Source: Massospora cicadina (taxonomy: Eukaryota; Entomophthoromycota; Entomophthoromycetes; Entomophthorales; Entomophthoraceae). Taken from it: a stretch of DNA of 64,000 nt. Below the pieces are notes generated by a model that worked only from the letters and a program-made list of their open reading frames with translations, was not told the DNA's origin and searched no databases. The stretch spans positions 62,001 through 126,000 of the forward strand of contig JAKSZP010006724.1 in the NCBI GenBank assembly GCA_022478985.1. The letters run 5' to 3'. Both the position numbers and the translations under genes were made by a program. This document shows, piece by piece, positions 1-11,201 of this stretch (positions are counted from its first letter, which is position 1; each line of letters starts with the position of its first letter).

Positions 1-727
1 CAGGGCAAGTGATCCCGTGAGCAAGTTAATGAAGTATGTAGAAAATGGGGCGCTGGGGACCAGCGGGCTTGATACTGACCAAGGAGAACATTTTCGGTTC
101 TGGAAGCTTTAAGTGCAGCATCACTTACCCTGAAGTAAACCTGGATAGTAGCTTCAAGCGTGCGTTCATCATGATTGTTAGACACCCCAACCACACAATC
201 ATCATCAAATGCCAACATCTTGAATGGTGCTTGGCCTTGCACATGGACACCAGTAAGGCTGGCATTTACATTGAGAAGAAGTGGGTCAAGGCTGAAGTTT
301 TACAAGAGTGGGCCTAGAGGGTCCCCTTGGCGTAGGCCCCTTTGAGGGCGCACTACATCCGTGAGGAAGCCAGGGCCACGAACAGCCATTATGGAAGATT
401 CCGTGAGCAACATCACCCAATTAATGAAGCGAAAGGGGAGGTGGAACTTGTGGAGGCAGGCTCTGAGGTAATCCAAGTTGACTCTATCATAAGCCTTCTG
501 CTGGTCTAAAAAACAAGTGCTCCAGAAGCTGTGGATTGACAGACGTTGGCTAGGGTGTGTATGTTGCCCAAATAGATCGTTTGGGAATAAAACCAAATTG
601 CTCAGGGGAAATGAGAGCAGAGGCAACTACCCCTAGACCGTTTGCCATGATTTTTGTAAAGAGTTTAGTGTCTGTTAGTAAGTGAAATGGGGCGCCAGTT
701 GGCTAAGTCCAGCTTATTACCTTTCTT
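1..727 (-). mobile_element. LINE-A, downstream half (outer LINE, cut by window edge)
   Basis: Non-LTR retrotransposon on the minus strand. This piece aligns base by base with positions about 2,250-2,950 of LINE-B and stops at 727, exactly at the 17-bp duplication that flanks LINE-B. Its upstream half resumes at 5,998. The 3' end lies outside the window. It is therefore not an independent fragment but one side of a LINE interrupted by a second copy of the same family. Confidence 0.85.
1..727 (-). pseudogene. LINE-A ORF2: reverse transcriptase core fragment
   Basis: Part of the endonuclease/reverse transcriptase protein that copies LINE RNA at the cut target site. Read on the minus strand it shows the palm motif QQKAYDRVN (about 510-480), then GLRQGDPLGPLL (about 335-300), then the catalytic box as AFDDDCVVGV (about 225-175) where LINE-B has AFADDCVVGV. 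The two adjacent aspartates are kept. The frame changes near 300, so the protein is broken. Upstream RT and endonuclease domains lie beyond 5,998. Family assignment is sure; the copy is not functional as read. Confidence 0.8.
711..727 (+). repeat. 17-bp target-site duplication, left of LINE-B
   Basis: AGCTTATTACCTTTCTT, identical to 5,998-6,014. In LINE-B itself the matching stretch (about 2,930) differs, so this is a true duplication of LINE-A target sequence made by insertion of LINE-B. Confidence 0.9.
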
Positions 728-966
728 TTAAATTTATTGTGGGGAAGGCTGACCATGGGACGGACACTTCCGAATATGACTCAGGAAAGATAAACTTAGT
801 ACCAGGAGGCACCCCAGAGAAGCGATGCTATCTCTTGTTGCCAGCGGGAACGCCACTTATGGGGAGGGGAGGGGACGTGTGAAGGGGCCGTAGCCACTAT
901 TGAGCACGTGTGGAGGAAGGGGTCTGATTTGATGAGCCAGACTGGGAACCAGGAGGAGACTAGCTG

Positions 967-3900
967 TCAGCGACACGGTGGGAGGTATCCAAACATCCAC
1001 GCTTGAAAGTGGTCCACCAAATGAGACCGGAATCTGTGGACAGCTTCAGGGAGGGTGGGGATGGAGCCAGTGATGGCATCCAAGACAATCGTGTGGATAG
1101 TCCACATGGCGATTGCAACCATCAGAGCACGGAGGGAGGGTGGAAGGGGGAGGCCATTGATGAAGCAAACATATCTCATGACAGACTGAAGGGGTGCGTT
1201 TGATCCTGGCCCAGTAGACGTTGGACTTCGCGCTATATCACTTTAGAGGTGGGGCACTTCTCCAGGCGGTGGAACAGCGTTCCATACTGGCCACACACGA
1301 CACAGGATGAGTGTAAAGCGTTAGAGCGCTCAGCTGTACAATACACCCGCCTCAGGCAGCACCACACTTGGGAGCGGACTTGAGGCTGCAACAGAGGATA
1401 GTGTGCGTATTTCCAGATAGTCTTTTGGGTCTCAGTGGAATAAGGGATGTCCATCATGTCAAGGTAGTCCACCCTGGATAGGACATAGGGTCGAATGGGA
1501 TCATGCCATCATGGATGGGTAGCCCCTGTACCTCTTGTGTGAACTGAGGAGAGGGGTGGCCTCTTCGGGTTGTATGTCCATTAATACGAATTCTCCACTC
1601 TGCGCTTTTCATGGAGAGTAGAATTCGTTTGTAATGGGTTTTAGTCCCATGAGGACCTGTGGCCGATGTGTGTGATGCGAGGTATTTCATCAGGGAGTGG
1701 GGGTTTGATGGATTGTTGAGGCCCAAGGCTTAGGAGAAGTTGGAGTTGGCCACGCGGGACCAGTGTTGGGATGGGAGTGTAGGAGCGGTGACGGCCGTGA
1801 TCCAGGTGCCCAGGATCTTGGCAGCATGGGCTTTGAAGTCAAGCAGGCCCATGCCACCTTGATGATGAGGGCCAAACATGACCTCTAGCCGTACTGGTGG
1901 AGGGCGGCCTGACCAAAGCCATCCTTGCAGCAAAGCATAGAGGGATTTGAAGAAGCTTGGGGGAGAAGGGGATGGCGTGGGCTCTGAACCAGACTTTGGA
2001 TAGGAGCATAGAGTTGGCAAGAACAACCCTGCCAGCGAGGGTAGTAGGGTGGGTTCTGAGAGAGGCGATTCGCTTCATCACGTTGTCCAGTATATGGCAC
2101 TCCATTACTGCTGACGCATATCCGCCTGCCTCCATCCACACACCCAGATGGCGCACCAGTCCTATGGTAGGACGTGGCATGAAGGGGAGCACCAGTGGAG
2201 CGGTATGTGTTGAGTTAGTAAGGCGTGGACGTGGGCGAGCAGATGGGCCGGGTTGGGAACTAATTGCTGGGGCCCAGCAGTTCTGAAACTGACCAAGGAG
2301 GATGATTTCGGTTTTGGAGGCGTTCAGTGCCGCGTTGCTTACCCGGGAATATTCCTGGATGAGGGCTTCAAGCGCGCGTGCATCTTTGTTATTAGACACT
2401 CCCACCACGCAATCATCTGCAAATGCCATCATCTTGACTGGGGTTTGGCCTGGCACATGGGATCCAGTGAGTTGGGCATTCACATTTCGCAGTAGTGGGT
2501 TAAGGCTGAAGTTGTATAAGAGTGGGCTGAGGGGTTCCCTTGTCGCAGGCCCCTTTGAGGGCGGACTACTTCCGTTAGGAAGCCAGGGCCACGCACTGCC
2601 ATTGTCACAGATTCTGTGAGCAGCATCGCCCAGTTTATGAAGCGGGGGGTAGGCGGAATTGATGGAGGCAGGCCCTAAGGTATTCCCAGTTTACTCTATC
2701 ATAGGCCTTTTGTTGGTCCAAGAATACAAGTGCCCCAGAGGCTGTGGACTGACATACATTAGCCACAGAGTGCACGTTATCCCAAATCGACCTTCTGGGG
2801 ATGAAACTGAATTGTTCTGGGGAGATGATGGCAGATGTTACAGTCCCTAAACGGTTAGCCATGATTTTTGTTAAAATTTTGGTGTCTGTGATTTGTTAGA
2901 GAAATGGGGCGCCAGTTGGCTAAGTCAAGCTTATCCCCTTTCTTGAAGAGTGTGACAGTAAATGCCTCATGTCCTCCTGGTAGGAGGCGCGTTTCCAACA
3001 GGCTTTGGTTAAGTGAGGCTAGCAGCAATGGGGATATATTTTTGAAATATTTTTTGTAGAACTCATATGGAATGCCATCTGGGCCTGGGCATTTTCGGTT
3101 TGGCGCACCACAAATGGCTGTCCATAATTCGTTCAGAGCAATTAAATTCATTATTTCTGGGTATCAGAAAATGGTGCAGATATGGGCTCGCTCAAGAAAT
3201 TCCGCCATTTCAGCTGGCTGAATTGGTTCAGTTCGGTATAACTCATAGCAATACTTTTGTGTTTTAATTGCTACTTTGGCCAGTGTGTCCACAATGGAAT
3301 TATCTGATCTTCACACCTGTGTGCAGGCCACGCTCTGGCGTGGTGCGAAATTTTTTTTAAAGAAGTATGTGGTGCACTTGTTGCCTTTAGTGATGCGTGT
3401 GGCCCTGTATTGGACACAAACCCAATGTTTGTGTTGCCTTTCAAGTGCGTTGAGGTAGGCGGCTGCCTCCGCCCACTTCCAGCCCCATGCAGGGCTGTAT
3501 CCTGTGGCTGGAATATTGGACTCCAAGTGGGCCAATTCCGCCAGAGTTTGTGAGATAACCGCCGATGTGGCTCGTGAGCGTCTAGAGGAGAGATGGCGAT
3601 AGTGGCGGCTGGTGTCTTTTTTGAAAGTTGCCCATGTGGAAATGGGGTCCACGCAAAATGGTGCAACAAATGATTTTGCCAAAGCTGCCTCTTCCACCCA
3701 CATGGAATTTCCTGGTGACACGAGCTCAGGGGGGCAGATTTTGCACCAATGTGGGGCCTTTGCAACTGTGACAGGTAAGTGGTAGGTTATTGAGACCAGT
3801 CAGTGGTTGGAGAATTCCATTTTTGTTGTTTTGAAGTGGGAGATGTGGGGTTGGAATTTCGCTGGCGTTATAATTAGGTCGATGTGGGTCATGGACCTTA

Positions 3901-4482
3901 ATTGGCCATTGTGGACGTGGGGACGCGTCATGTTTTTGAGCAGTGGGGCATGTCATGGCAGCACATCCATTAACCCAAGGGTGGCTTTTAGAACGCATAG
4001 TTCTACGTGACCCTGTGGGGCATGGGGTGAGGGTGGCCACCGGTCTGTTGGTGAGGTTAGCCAACAGTTCATGTCACCAACTAGGAAAGAATCAGGGGGT
4101 AGCAGGAGGGATTTGACCGACAAGAAAGATTCCTGACGCTCGTGTGCACCGTTTGGGGCATAGATGTTGACAATTGCGTGCACAACGTCAGCCCATGAGA
4201 AGGTGACGATGAGCACTCAGCCATTTAGGAATGTTTCTGAGGATGTAAATTTGAAAAAATTATTTTTCTGAATTAGAACCCCACAGTGCTTCAACCAAAA
4301 GGATAGGGTTGGGAGGAGCATTGTTTTCCAAGCTTCCTCAGAACCTCGTGGACAGTGGGACTCCTGGATGGCCAGGATATCCACGGGTAAATTGTGTTGT
4401 AAAAACTCAGTTTCCTAGCCCAGGATGGGGAGGCCTTGAGTCCGGCAATATTCAGCATCCCTAGAGTGAAGGTTTCCCCCAT
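967..4482 (-). pseudogene. LINE-B ORF2: endonuclease / reverse transcriptase / CCHC
   Basis: Enzyme for target-primed reverse transcription, about 1,170 codons. It starts at ATG 4482-4480, six bases after the ORF1 stop. Endonuclease: LGMLNIAGLKAS near the start, AIQESHC after a frame change, VNIYAPNG, then LVGDMNCWL (about 4,085-4,060). Reverse transcriptase: PGPDGIPYEFYKK (about 3,090-3,050), DQQKAYDRVNWEYL (about 2,720), a damaged GLRQGNPS where LINE-A keeps QGDPL, and catalytic MMAFADDCVVGV (about 2,420). The C-terminal zinc motif is C-x2-C-x7-H-x4-C (CVVCGQYGTLFHRLEKC, about 1,305-1,250). Several frame changes make it a pseudogene. The catalytic FADD box is preserved. Confidence 0.85.
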
Positions 4483-4491
4483 CACACCTTA
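4480..4491 (-). other. ORF1 stop / ORF2 start junction of LINE-B
   Basis: Minus strand reads TAA-GGTGTG-ATG. The same 12 bases occur in LINE-A (7,537-7,548). In LINE-B the ORF2 ATG lies in the same frame as the ORF1 stop, so ORF2 could be reached by reinitiation or stop read-through (inference). Confidence 0.6.
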
Positions 4492-5900
4492 GGTGCAAGG
4501 GGGTGGGCCCCCAGGCCCACCAGCCTCTTCAAGGTCCCCATGGGCTTTCACAGCAGCATGGGTGTTAGCAGCAACATTATCGGAGTTTTTATAAATTTTT
4601 GCAGAAAGAGTCGCGTTGGCTTTGGCCTTCGCTTTTTGTTTTCCTGACATCAGACGAATTTTTTGCGGTGCAGATAAGTTCGGTGTACCATCAAGCAGGC
4701 CAAAATTTTTTTTTTCAGTTGGGATAGGTCTCAAGTCAGTTTTGACCAGAGCTTGGGTGCAGCTCTTGGGTGAGATCAAATCTCCCATCGGATCCTCAGA
4801 TTGAGTGGCCTGCTCAGCATGGGCTTCCCAATCTGATTGGGTGATGGATTCCTGAGTTGCTTCCGCTGCAAAGGTCTCTATGTCCTCCTGGCGTTATGAG
4901 TGTGAGATGGTGGTGGTGGCCTTGGCCGCTTCCTTGGCTGCGGCCCTATGGGCCTGCTTGGCCTTCTTCTGCTCCTGCGGGGAGATGGGCTTTACTAATA
5001 GGTAGCAGCCTTGTGCTCCCCATGGGAAAGCCTCCTTAGTGCTTGCAGTTGGTTCGTAGTGTGCCTCTCCACTGGCCATGGCCGCCGAGGGGTGCTCTTG
5101 GAATGTGACGCCCTCCTTGATGGGGCATGCGTGCGCCTTATAGCTGAACGCGTCACAGTGGGTGCAAATGGGGGCGTTGTCCACGGTTACCCGGAATGGG
5201 TGAGTGGTATGCCCTGCAATGTCAATAAAGGTGGAGTGCGGAATCTGGGTTAGGTCCTTTGCAATCTCCTCAGTTGGGGTCAGAACTGCGATGGCTTTGC
5301 CGGTGCACAGGTGTGGCATCAGTGTGAAATGTTGCATTTTGAAAGATTGTATTTCGCTGTATATGGCGAGACCATCTTTCAGGTGTTGCTCCAAAATGTC
5401 ACGTTTTACCGTAGTAGGCAAAAAGTCAAATGTGAGGAAAATTTGTTTGATTTTGTCCATCTGGTGCGTTTAGTTTTGATGACCCATTGCCCTTTGGGGA
5501 GGTCAACCACTACGCGCACTGCTGCAGCCTCATCTGCTGCTATTTTACTTTCAAAACCTAGGTCCAGCCAACTGTGCGACATGGAGTGAGGTGCAATGTA
5601 CACCATGGTTGGGAAAATTTTGTGTACACCTTCACAGAATTTTTCCCATAAGGCCATTTTTTGGATGTCCAGATACACACAGACTCCAAATTCCACCGAC
5701 GAAAGTGGCTGGGAGTGTGGCGTATTGATGTACTGGTTGCATCGTGCTTGCCACGCGAGTATCTCTGGGGAAATTGTGACCGCCGGGTTTTTGATATTTT
5801 TGTCTATTCCACCGGATTCTCTGGGGCGTTTTCAAACGTTGGAGGCCGCGGGCCTTCCGCCTGCTCCTCTTGCCTTGCTTGCCCAACTGCTCCCTGACAT
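4489..5900 (-). pseudogene. LINE-B ORF1: zinc-knuckle nucleic-acid-binding protein
   Basis: The RNA-binding partner of ORF2 in LINEs. I place the start at ATG 5900-5898 (MSGSSWASKARGAGG), because the same N-terminus follows the lost start in LINE-A. The middle region reads FLTFDFLPTTVK and AVLTPTEEIAKDL, ending in a knuckle written CTHCDAFSYKAHAC. A canonical C-x2-C-x4-H-x4-C would need His where Tyr stands, so the knuckle is damaged. The C-terminal part is rich in Lys, Ala and Gln and may be helical. There is an in-frame TGA near 5,837 and a frameshift near 5,455. ORF1 ends in TAA at 4,491-4,489. Confidence 0.75.
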
Positions 5901-5910
5901 GGGCACAGAT

Positions 5911-5930
5911 TAATCTCCTCTGTGAGATTA
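5911..5930 (-). promoter_or_regulatory. Hairpin in LINE-B 5' UTR
   Basis: TAATCTC-CTCTGT-GAGATTA: a perfect 7-bp stem with a 6-base loop, ten bases upstream of the ORF1 ATG. LINE-A has the same stem with loop CTCGAT (8,948-8,967). Function unknown. Confidence 0.5.
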
Positions 5931-5997
5931 TCAAACTAGATTTAGTCCTGAATTGAATAGGTTGCAAAAGTGTTTGCAATGAGAAAGAAAAGTTTTT

Positions 5998-6014
5998 AGC
6001 TTATTACCTTTCTT
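5998..6014 (+). repeat. 17-bp target-site duplication, right of LINE-B
   Basis: Identical to 711-727. LINE-A sequence continues directly from here. Confidence 0.9.
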
Positions 6015-7539
6015 AAATAATGGTATTGTGAAAGCCTCTTGTCCTCCAGGGAGGAGGCGCGTTTCCATAAGGCAATGGTTCATTGAGGCAAGCATTAAGA
6101 AGGAAAAATTAGAAATTTCTTATAGAACTCATAAGGAATCCCGTCTGGACCTGGGTATTTCCTGTATGGTGCACTGCGAATGGCAGACCAGAGTTTGTCC
6201 TGAGAAATAAAATTCATTAACTCCAGATAATGGGAAATGGTGAAGATATGTGCACTTTCAAGAAAATTGTCCACTTCAGCCAGATGTATTAGATCAGAAC
6301 AATATAAATTGGAGTAATAATTTTGTACTTTGATTGCCACTTTGGCAGGAGTATCTGGAATGGAGTGGTCTGGCCTCCGCACCTGTGTGCAGGCCAAGCT
6401 CTGGCATGGTGCGTGGAATTTTCAAAAATGTAAGCGGAGCACATGTCACCACTATTATATGCTTTGCTTTATACTGAACATAAACCGTTTCTTGTGTTGT
6501 CTTGCCAGTGCATTGAGGCGAGTGGAAACTTCTGACCACTTCTGACCCCAAGCTGGGCTGTAGCCTGATGATGGGACATTGGATTCCAGATGGCCCACTT
6601 CTGCTAGCATGTGCAAAATGACTTATGAGGCAGCCTGCGAGTGACTGATGAGATGTGGCAAGCATGTAAGATAGTGTTTGATTTAAAGGTTCACCAGGTA
6701 GAAAGTGAGTCTGCACATAACAGTGTGGTAAACTCTGGAGCTGAAGTCTTGGTGTCCACCAATGAGGAAAACCTGGGAGATGTGATCTCGGTTGGGTGTA
6801 GTTTGCACCACTAAGGCGCCTGTGCCACTGGATTGGACAAAGAGAAGGAAACTGATACCATCATTTGGTTGGATAAATCAATTTTCATTGTTGTAACTTG
6901 GGAAACTTGGGATTGAAATTTCAATAGTGTGAGAATAAGGTCAATGTGGGAAATAGACCTCAACTGGCCGTTGTGCACATGGGGCAAGACATGTTTGGGG
7001 TAGCGGTGCATGTGGGGCAGAGTATTAAAAAAACCCATGGTGGCTTTTAGCATGTGAAGTTCTATGTGTCCCTGAAGGGGTGTATGCGACGAGGGCCAGC
7101 AGTCTGTGGCTGGGCTGGTACAGCAGTTTATGTCGCCAACAACAAACAGGTCAGGGGGTAGCGGGAGGGAAATGATGGCTGAGAAGATTTCCTGATGATC
7201 TTATGCACAGGTTGGGGTGTAAATGTTAATGACAGCATGCACTTCATCATCCCACAAAAAGGTGACAACAAGGACATGGCCATCAAGGTACAATGTTGAT
7301 GAAATAAGTTTAAAATCATGGGTTACTCAAATAAGCACCCCACAGTGCAGTGACCAAAAGGAATGGGAAGGGAGGAGCATGGTTGCTCATGTGTCCTCTG
7401 CACCGCGCGGACAGTGGGTTTCCTGAATGGCTAAGATGCCCACGGGTAATTATTTAAAAAAACACAGTTTCCTAGCCCAGGATGGCGAGGCCTAGAGTCC
7501 AACAATGTTTAACGTCCATATAGTAAAGGCTCCCGCCAT
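5998..7539 (-). pseudogene. LINE-A ORF2: endonuclease and start of RT
   Basis: First part of the endonuclease/RT protein, beginning at ATG 7539-7537 and cut at 5,998 by LINE-B. Endonuclease traces include a catalytic-type SHIDLIL (about 6,960-6,935), the counterpart of the C-terminal D-x-I motif of APE-type nucleases. The RT fingers appear as KYPGPDGIPYEFYKKF (about 6,160-6,110). The remainder of the RT is at 1-727. Frames change at least four times, so this is an inactive relic. Confidence 0.75.
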
Positions 7540-7545
7540 CACACC

Positions 7546-8936
7546 TTAGGTAAGAGGGGAAGGGTACCCATGCCCTTCAGCCTTCTCTTTTTCAGCACGT
7601 CGCTGTGTGGCAGCACAGGTATTCTGTGCTATGGAGTAAGGTTAATTATAGGTAGCTTTAGCGGTGGGGTTGATTTTAGCTTTTTCCTTCTGTTTGTTTC
7701 CCCCTTGGATAGTTTTGTTTTTTGTGTAGTGTGCACTTGTGGTGCAACATCTCCTATTGATGAAATTTCAGAAGGTAGATTGTTGGGTGACTTGGTTTCA
7801 TTTGAGGTTTGGTAGCATTGGGTGGGTGAATCTGACTCACCCATTGGGTCATCAGCTTGGGTGGCCCAATCTGATTGGTGGAGGGATTTGTGAGCCTCTT
7901 CTGCAGCAAATGATTCAATGTCCTCCTGGGTCTGGGCAGGCGGAATCACTGATGCAGTCATGGCTGCCGCCTTGGCCACCACCTTGCGGGCCTGTTTGGC
8001 CTTCTTACACTCCTGCGGGGACACAGGTTTCACTTGATTGTAGCACCCAGGCGCACCTCATGGGAAGGCTGCATCGGTGTCTACTGACAGTTCATAGTGG
8101 GCGTCTGCACTGAACATTGCTTCCAGGATTATTTTGGTTTGAGTAATGCCCTCCTTGGCAGGGAAGGTATGGGCCTTGTGGCCAAAAGTGCGACAGAAGG
8201 TGCAGATAGGAAGCGCTATCCACAATGACCTGGAATGAGTGGGAAACTTGCCCGTCAATTTCCACAAAAGCGGTGTGAGGGATTTGGGTCAAATCTTCCG
8301 CTACCCCCATGAATGAGGTGAGAACAGCAATCGCTTTGTCTGTGCACAGGTCTGGCATGAGCGTAAAGTGCTGCATCTCAAAGGATTGGATTCCCATATT
8401 TGGTGAGCCCAGCCTTCAGGTGGTGCTCCAGTATAGTGTGCTTAACTGTAGTAGGTAGGAAGTCAAAGGTAACAAAAATTTGGTTTAATTTAGTCCAGCG
8501 AGTGCTCTTTGTTTTGACTACCTGTTGACCATCCAGGAGGTCCACCACCCGCACATTTGCAGCTTTGTCTGCCACATTTTTGTTTTTGAATCCAAGATCC
8601 AGCCAACCGCGAGGCATAGAGTGTAGTGCGATGTACACTGCGTTTGGGAAATATGTGTACAAAACCACAAAACTTCTCCCAAAGCGCTGTTTGTTGTATA
8701 TCCAGGAAGACATTCACCCCATATTCTACTGACATTGGTGGTTGAGAGTGCGGCATATTAATTAACTGGTTGCAGCGTGCTTGCCAGGGCAAAATTTCCA
8801 GGGAAATGCTAACCGCTGGTTTTTTACTATTAATTTTATCTATGCCGCCAGTTTCGCTGGGGCGTTTACAAAACTTGGTTGATGTAGGGCCTGCACCTGT
8901 GCCCTTAACTTTGCTCTCCCAACTGCTACCTGAAAT
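7546..8936 (-). pseudogene. LINE-A ORF1: zinc-knuckle protein, start codon lost
   Basis: Counterpart of LINE-B ORF1. The position of the LINE-B ATG is ATT here (8,936-8,934), so the start is lost although the next residues (SGSSWESK) match. TRWTKLNQIFVTFDFLP (about 8,490) runs on in one frame, where LINE-B is frameshifted. The zinc knuckle reads CTFCRTFGHKAHTF: first two Cys and His present, last Cys changed to Phe. The knuckle is damaged at a different place than in LINE-B, so the two copies together show a C-x2-C-x4-H-x4-C ancestor. A proline- and threonine-rich tail follows, then TAA at 7,548. Confidence 0.75.
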
Positions 8937-8947
8937 TGGGTGCACAC

Positions 8948-8967
8948 TAATCTCCTCGATGAGATTA
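8948..8967 (-). promoter_or_regulatory. Hairpin in LINE-A 5' UTR
   Basis: TAATCTC-CTCGAT-GAGATTA. Same stem as 5,911-5,930, different loop. Confidence 0.45.
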
Positions 8968-9030
8968 TCAAACTTACCTAGACTTGAATTAAATATGTTG
9001 CAAAAGTGTTTGCAACGAGAGAGAAAGGTT

Positions 9031-10342
9031 AAGGTTTATGTTTGTAAAACTTTCCTTTGTTCCACTAGTAAAATAATTGACTACTTGATATCATAAAATG
9101 GTATGTCTTCTTCTGTAAATTATGAGTTAGAAAGCTTTAAATTTCTTTCAGAGGTAGATTTATTGTAAAAGCAAAGTGAAAACAGGGTACTCAACTAGAC
9201 AAGAGTATCCTTTCTTGATGGATTCTTTATTATCCAGTATAAGGGGTTTTCATAAATTATGGAGCTAAGTACCTTCTTTGAGATTAGTAACTCTTTCATT
9301 TTTGATCATAAACTAATTAACAAGTATATTGTACCGGCTATTGTCTAGAGGAAACTTCAGGAGCTGAGAACACTAATTTTGCAACTCAAATCAATAGGGA
9401 AAAGTTGTACATATTGCCTTTGGTTTTTTTTGAACTGGAAGTGCTATACTCCTAGGTATATTTGAAATATGTATTGATTTTACTTCTCCTGATGAGGTGG
9501 TATGAGAAAACATTAATGGTGATCCCATATTCGGGAGATCCATTAATCTGAACTGATAATTAATTTCTACTTTGGCAATTATTATATGAACTTTGGCGGG
9601 AGGGCAAAAACTTCTTTAAAGCGGAATGTTAAATTGAGATTTATGAAAGTCATGGGTATTTCTTCTTAGCCATCATTAAATGAGCACACTCTTCGATGAA
9701 TTAGATTGACAGGGTAAGGTATTGATCTGTTTTGCTGTCCATATTAATTATCATGGGACACCCAATGACTTTACTGAGGTAAGTGTCCTCTGGGATGTGG
9801 GCATTGTCAATACTTTTGGAGTTCAAGCAATCCAAAATGGCAATCTTAGAAGATGTACCTAAATTACAATAACCTGTGTCCTTGAAAACCCTTCAGAGTC
9901 ATTGGTAGAAATTTTTTAATGCATGCAAGATGAGATACTGAGAAAGTTTCACTTTCAGGTACTTTAAGGCTGGTCAGATTTAGAGGTTACTAATTCAAAT
10001 CTGATCGCCCTTTTCACTGCTTGGCAAAGTCAGGGCTCTTCTTAGAACACAATTCAATGATGTTATCTTCTTTTTTAGTAGTTAAATTTGGGTAACTTTA
10101 CCTTCTTAGGCCTTGTTTCCTTATGGTATATACTCTAGGTTTCACAGAAAACGTTTAGGGGTTTTCTGGCTTTTATATATCAACTACATCAAGCATGGCT
10201 TTTTTAATTTTAACTTAGAGTTAAAGCCTCTTTTGACAGATGTGATGTGCATAACTAGGTCATAACTACTATGTAAACCAGCGACAAGGCAGTACAGCAT
10301 CATCTGTATTATCATCTTTGAGGTCATCAGTGTTTAGGCCTT
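9031..10342. other. Spacer without recognisable gene
   Basis: AT-rich sequence between LINE-A and chromovirus-1. No reading frame of useful length, no tRNA-like structure, no repeat shared with the rest of the window. Contiguous with 16,315-16,550 before chromovirus-1 inserted. Confidence 0.6.
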
Positions 10343-10347
10343 AAAAT
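10343..10347 (+). repeat. 5-bp target-site duplication (left), chromovirus-1
   Basis: AAAAT, identical to 16,310-16,314. Five bases is the usual length for Ty3/Gypsy integrase. Confidence 0.85.
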
Positions 10348-11201
10348 TGTCATGGTTAAATGACATGATATTGGGAACCAACCCCAAGTATAAGGTTGGG
10401 CGGCAGGAGGCCCAGAAGGTGAAGCTTCAGGCCCTCCCTGACCGCAAGCACACAGTAGACCAACGCTGGGTACAAGCCAAATATGCCCATGTTGGTACTA
10501 GTGAGGTGCCTAACGCCCAGCCCCTTGCGTCAGCCCAGGCGTTAAAATGGACGAAGTATTCAATTACCGTGGATGGTTCAATTTGGTTGATTGAGTAATG
10601 GGGTTTTGAACTCAGTTCCATTTATAAAATTACGCTTTCAGGTCAGATACAACTTCAATCAATTACTTGAGTGAAGTCAATTTCAGTTTATTCTACTAAT
10701 TTGGATGGAAGTGTTTGCCTATTGGTAAATCGGTGCTTGGGACCACTTTGGTAGACCCTGATTTACCCTGACGTTGTTTAAATTTGATTTTCGTGACCAA
10801 CATTCCTTGTTGGTCAACTTCTCACAATAAACCTTTCCCCTTTTCCCATTTTTAAATATGTTATATTAAATGATCCTGTGCGCAGACCTCTTTGAGGAGG
10901 TCTCACGCTACATTAACCATTCCATTTCAAATATGATGAGATTATCCCCTAGTGCACTATTGGTTCACCCATATTCCCTCCAACCTGGGACGTTTACCTC
11001 TTTTCCCTTTGTGCACCGCATCACTTTTGGATGGTTTTTTTTCTTATTATGATCACGTTTTGCTGATTAAGTTATTATTGCTCCAGCACCCTCTGCTGGG
11101 CTCTAGTACCTTTTGTACTAACAGCTAGTTCCCTGGAGTTGGCCTTGTGCACCAAGCACTAACACGCTGGGAACAGGAGATTTATAGACACTCTCCTTAC
11201 A
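10348..11201 (+). repeat. 5' LTR of chromovirus-1
   Basis: Starts TGTCATGG and ends CTCCTTACA; aligns over its whole length with 15,454-16,309. The U3 begins with an open frame of about 84 codons (10,347-10,598) that is also open in the 3' LTR. A hairpin and AATAAA lie at 10,795-10,831. The internal sequence right after it (TTAGTCTACCAG) does not begin with TGG, so the primer-binding site is not a standard tRNA 3' end. Confidence 0.9.
10795..10831 (+). promoter_or_regulatory. LTR hairpin followed by AATAAA
   Basis: GACCAAC-ATTCCTT-GTTGGTC (10,795-10,815), a perfect 7-bp stem, then AATAAA at 10,826-10,831. The stem recurs at 15,900-15,920 (last pair G-T) and in the solo LTR at 47,154-47,174 (perfect, different loop). 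Likely the polyadenylation region of the R segment (inference). Confidence 0.5.

Larger units (their letters stand above)
728..5997 (-). mobile_element. LINE-B, full-length non-LTR retrotransposon nested in LINE-A
   Basis: A 5.27-kb element on the minus strand with a 17-bp duplication on both sides. Order in the sense direction: short 5' UTR with a hairpin, ORF1 (zinc-knuckle protein), ORF2 (APE-type endonuclease, reverse transcriptase, C-terminal CCHC), about 240 bp of 3' UTR, and a short A-rich tail (the plus strand starts TTAAATTTATTG after the duplication). I see no RNase H domain. Its 5' end matches that of LINE-A (about 9,030), so it is not 5'-truncated. Both ORFs carry frameshifts or stops. 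Confidence 0.85.
5998..9030 (-). mobile_element. LINE-A, upstream half
   Basis: The 5' half of the outer LINE. It aligns with LINE-B 2,930-5,997 throughout and ends at about 9,030, where similarity to the 5' end of LINE-B stops (plus strand GCAACGAGAGAGAAAGG). It contains ORF1 and the first part of ORF2. More stops and frameshifts than in LINE-B agree with it being the older copy. Confidence 0.85.

Noticed and set aside
1003..1203. Plus-strand open frames across 1-9,000
   Set aside because: All are shadows of the minus-strand LINE ORFs; they have no conserved motifs.
10749..10756. Self-priming of chromovirus-1: TGGTAGAC in the LTR is complementary to GTCTACCA after the LTR
   Set aside because: Only 8 bases, mutated in the 3' LTR, and no equivalent pair in chromovirus-2.
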